64,000 bases of DNA from Hathewaya histolytica (GTDB lineage: Bacteria > Bacillota > Clostridia > Clostridiales > Clostridiaceae). The notes beneath the pieces were generated by a model. The model did no database searches. It was not told the DNA's origin and worked only from the letters and a program-made list of their open reading frames with translations. Location of the stretch: NCBI RefSeq assembly GCF_901482605.1, contig NZ_LR590481.1, positions 2,604,001 through 2,668,000 on the forward strand, in the 5' to 3' direction. The first letter of the stretch is position 1, and each line of letters opens with the position of its first letter. Shown in pieces: positions 62,340 to 64,000 of the stretch. The translations under genes and the position numbers were made by a program.

Positions 62340-64000
62340 TTAAATATATATATCTGAAAACTCTACTTTTACTTTATATTCCAAAGGATGGTCTTGGATT
62401 ATATTACTCGATAAACTTGAAATATTATCACCTATATATCTTTCCTCTTCTAAATTCTTAATAGGTAAACTTATATTAAAGTTAGTACCAATATTCTCTT
62501 CACTGTTTACAGAAAAATCCCCTCCCATGTTATATAACAAACCTTTTACTATAAATAGTCCAATACCTGCACCCTCTTTACTTCTATTCAAAGACTTATT
62601 TACCTGTGAAAATTTATTAAATATAAAATTAACCTTTTCTTTAGGTATACCTATTCCATCATCTTTGATATTTATATGTATATGATTATTGGTTTCTCTT
62701 AAAAATACTTCTACTGTGCTATTTTCTTTAGAAAATTTCACACTATTAGATATTATATTTAGTAAAATCTTTTCTAAGTTATCTTTATCAAAATTAAGAA
62801 CACTTTCCTCGATTTCAGTATCAAATAATACTTTTATAGAACTATCCCTTTCTTCTAAATATTTACCAACTTCCATACTTATATCTTCTATACTAGATAC
62901 TATATCTGACTTTGTCATATTAGTCTTTAGTAGACCATTTTCAATTTCTATAATCTTTATAAAGTTATTTGTTAACCTTAATAACCTATAGCAACTATAT
63001 TTCATAGTGTTTACTCTACTTTTTAACAAAAGTCTTTCATAATTAAATGTAAATCCTTTAGTTTCAAACTCTATTAGTTGGATACTACTGAAGATGAGGT
63101 TTAATGGTGTTCTAAACTCATGGGATATGTTTGCAAAAAAATCATTTTTAAGTTTTTCTTGTATCTTAATCTCCTCTAACATTTCTTCCTTTTTTTGCAT
63201 TTTCCTTTTGATATTAGATTTAGTAATAAGATTAAAAATTAAAATTATCATAATAATTGCACATACTATTGTTATTGCCCATATTAAAATGATTAGTTTC
63301 TTATTTTTCTCTTCATATTTAGAAGGAGGATTTAAAATTTCACATTCATTTTTTATATCATTAATAAATAACTTATATTTATTTAGTATATTATAATTTA
63401 TCATATATTTGTATTGGTTTTTAAATTCTTCTTTAGTTTTAAGGCTTTCATCTCTAGAGGTGTATAAATAATTATAGTAATTTTCAGTATTATAGTCACT
63501 CTTACTTCCATCAATTATATAATTTTCATTTTTTCCATCTCTTAAAATCTTCTTAGTTAAATTTCCGCACATTATTCCTTGTTTATATGGACTTATCATA
63601 TCTCCACCTAATATACCAACTCTTTGATACGGAAACCAGTATGAGTATATAGGTATATTCAAACTACTATTTAAAATGTTTATAGTTTTACAAGTACTTA
63701 AATACTTTTTATCATTATTAAAATAATCACCCTGAAAAAATATGGCACTATTCTTATTTAATTTCATAGACTTAATTTGATCTATACATTTATATAAATT
63801 ATCTTCCTTTATTATATTGATTTTTACCTTATCCTTATAAGTATTTTTAATATTGTTATATTCTTTATTATCTTCTAATCGTGTTTTACTATTAGTCAAA
63901 AATATCGCATTTTTTAATTTCTTATCTAAGGATAATGCTAAATTAAAAGTACTTTTTAATTGAAGTTTTTCAGTTATACCTGCATAATTATTAAAGTTTA
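62340..64000 (-). CDS. Sensor histidine kinase with periplasmic-binding-like sensor, N-terminus cut by the window
   Basis: The frame is open to the window edge, so at least 553 residues are visible and the N-terminus with the first membrane segment is missing. The extracytoplasmic part (NYAGITEKLQLKSTF, INIIKEDNLYKCIDQI, SAIFFQGDYFNNDKK, the SYWFPYQRVGILGGDMISP block) resembles the ABC-transporter substrate-binding sensor (PF04392). One membrane helix (LIWAITIVCAIIMIILIFNLI) leads to HisKA with NDFFANISHEFRTPLN (phosphorylated His) and HATPase_c (NSVKFSKENSTV, DDGIGIPKEKVNFIF, GAGIGLFIVKGLL). Its response regulator is not in view. Confidence 0.9.
   Translation of the reverse strand, partial: NFNNYAGITEKLQLKSTFNLALSLDKKLKNAIFLTNSKTRLEDNKEYNNIKNTYKDKVKINIIKEDNLYKCIDQIKSMKLNKNSAIFFQGDYFNNDKKYLSTCKTINILNSSLNIPIYSYWFPYQRVGILGGDMISPYKQGIMCGNLTKKILRDGKNENYIIDGSKSDYNTENYYNYLYTSRDESLKTKEEFKNQYKYMINYNILNKYKLFINDIKNECEILNPPSKYEEKNKKLIILIWAITIVCAIIMIILIFNLITKSNIKRKMQKKEEMLEEIKIQEKLKNDFFANISHEFRTPLNLIFSSIQLIEFETKGFTFNYERLLLKSRVNTMKYSCYRLLRLTNNFIKIIEIENGLLKTNMTKSDIVSSIEDISMEVGKYLEERDSSIKVLFDTEIEESVLNFDKDNLEKILLNIISNSVKFSKENSTVEVFLRETNNHIHINIKDDGIGIPKEKVNFIFNKFSQVNKSLNRSKEGAGIGLFIVKGLLYNMGGDFSVNSEENIGTNFNISLPIKNLEEERYIGDNISSLSSNIIQDHPLEYKVKVEFSDIYI

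Noticed and set aside
1-64000. CRISPR array, tRNA or rRNA genes
   Set aside because: No regularly spaced direct repeats and no tRNA-like or rRNA-like segments were noticed on reading; a tRNAscan or CRISPR-finder run would settle it.

Overview
The window is AT-rich, with strong AGGAGG-type ribosome binding sites and perfect-stem terminators, and reads as chromosome of a Gram-positive anaerobe, most likely a Stickland-type Clostridium. The evidence is a selenocysteine-containing glycine/sarcosine/betaine reductase component B locus, a T-box-controlled asnS, a SEC-C methionine aminopeptidase, a clostridial-type dUTPase, and LytTR-DUF3021 and CD3324-type regulators. No rRNA, tRNA or CRISPR array was found.

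Layout. 1-4.7 kb: partial selO, an orphan potD, a nucleotidyltransferase-fold gene and a MarR-cyclase operon. 4.69-6.40 kb: an IS1182-type insertion sequence with a 9-bp target duplication inside the loop of a stem-loop. 6.6-11.2 kb: a Cys-rich micro-ORF within a structured leader ahead of a CD3324-like HTH gene, a FusB-like EF-G-binding protein, a PadR-membrane protein pair and a DUF4317 gene. 11.4-15.05 kb: a decaying Bce-type resistance module (response regulator, histidine kinase, ABC ATPase, permease) in which two internal deletions, both at short repeated sequences, destroyed three genes. 15.7-17.1 kb: a LytTR-DUF3021 pair and a probable 5' relic of a group IIC intron next to a terminator. 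17.1-22.5 kb: NSS transporter, UGA-containing grdF/H/B-type gene, grdE/G/I-type proprotein, grdX and a GntR regulator.

23.65-31.98 kb is an accessory island abutting the 3' end of rlmH. A 24-bp imperfect direct repeat (21/24) lies at the rlmH stop codon and at 23648-23671. The rlmH copy resembles the attachment core used by staphylococcal SCC elements. The island carries a broken GIY-YIG gene, an Mrr-type nuclease, an operon of tiny genes including a DUF960 protein (a family found in SCC elements), and an AlwI-family restriction enzyme with two Dam-type adenine methylases. No recombinase is visible, so it would be a non-autonomous or remnant SCC-like island in a Clostridium. This is the most interesting feature of the window.

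32-64 kb is largely housekeeping: rlmH, a SEC-C protein, a GerMN lipoprotein, walJ/yycJ-like MBL and murA; then T-box-asnS-dUTPase; a chemoreceptor; a DMT-type small transporter and a LysR regulator; a degenerate subtilase lacking catalytic Asp and His; ferritin; cinA; wecB; an ornithine cyclodeaminase-like gene; an M16C peptidase; a GH65 phosphorylase with pgmB; a 1,792-residue pseudokinase-ATPase-TPR-GAF-GGDEF-GAF signalling protein; methionine aminopeptidase; and a histidine kinase with a periplasmic-binding-like sensor cut by the window edge.
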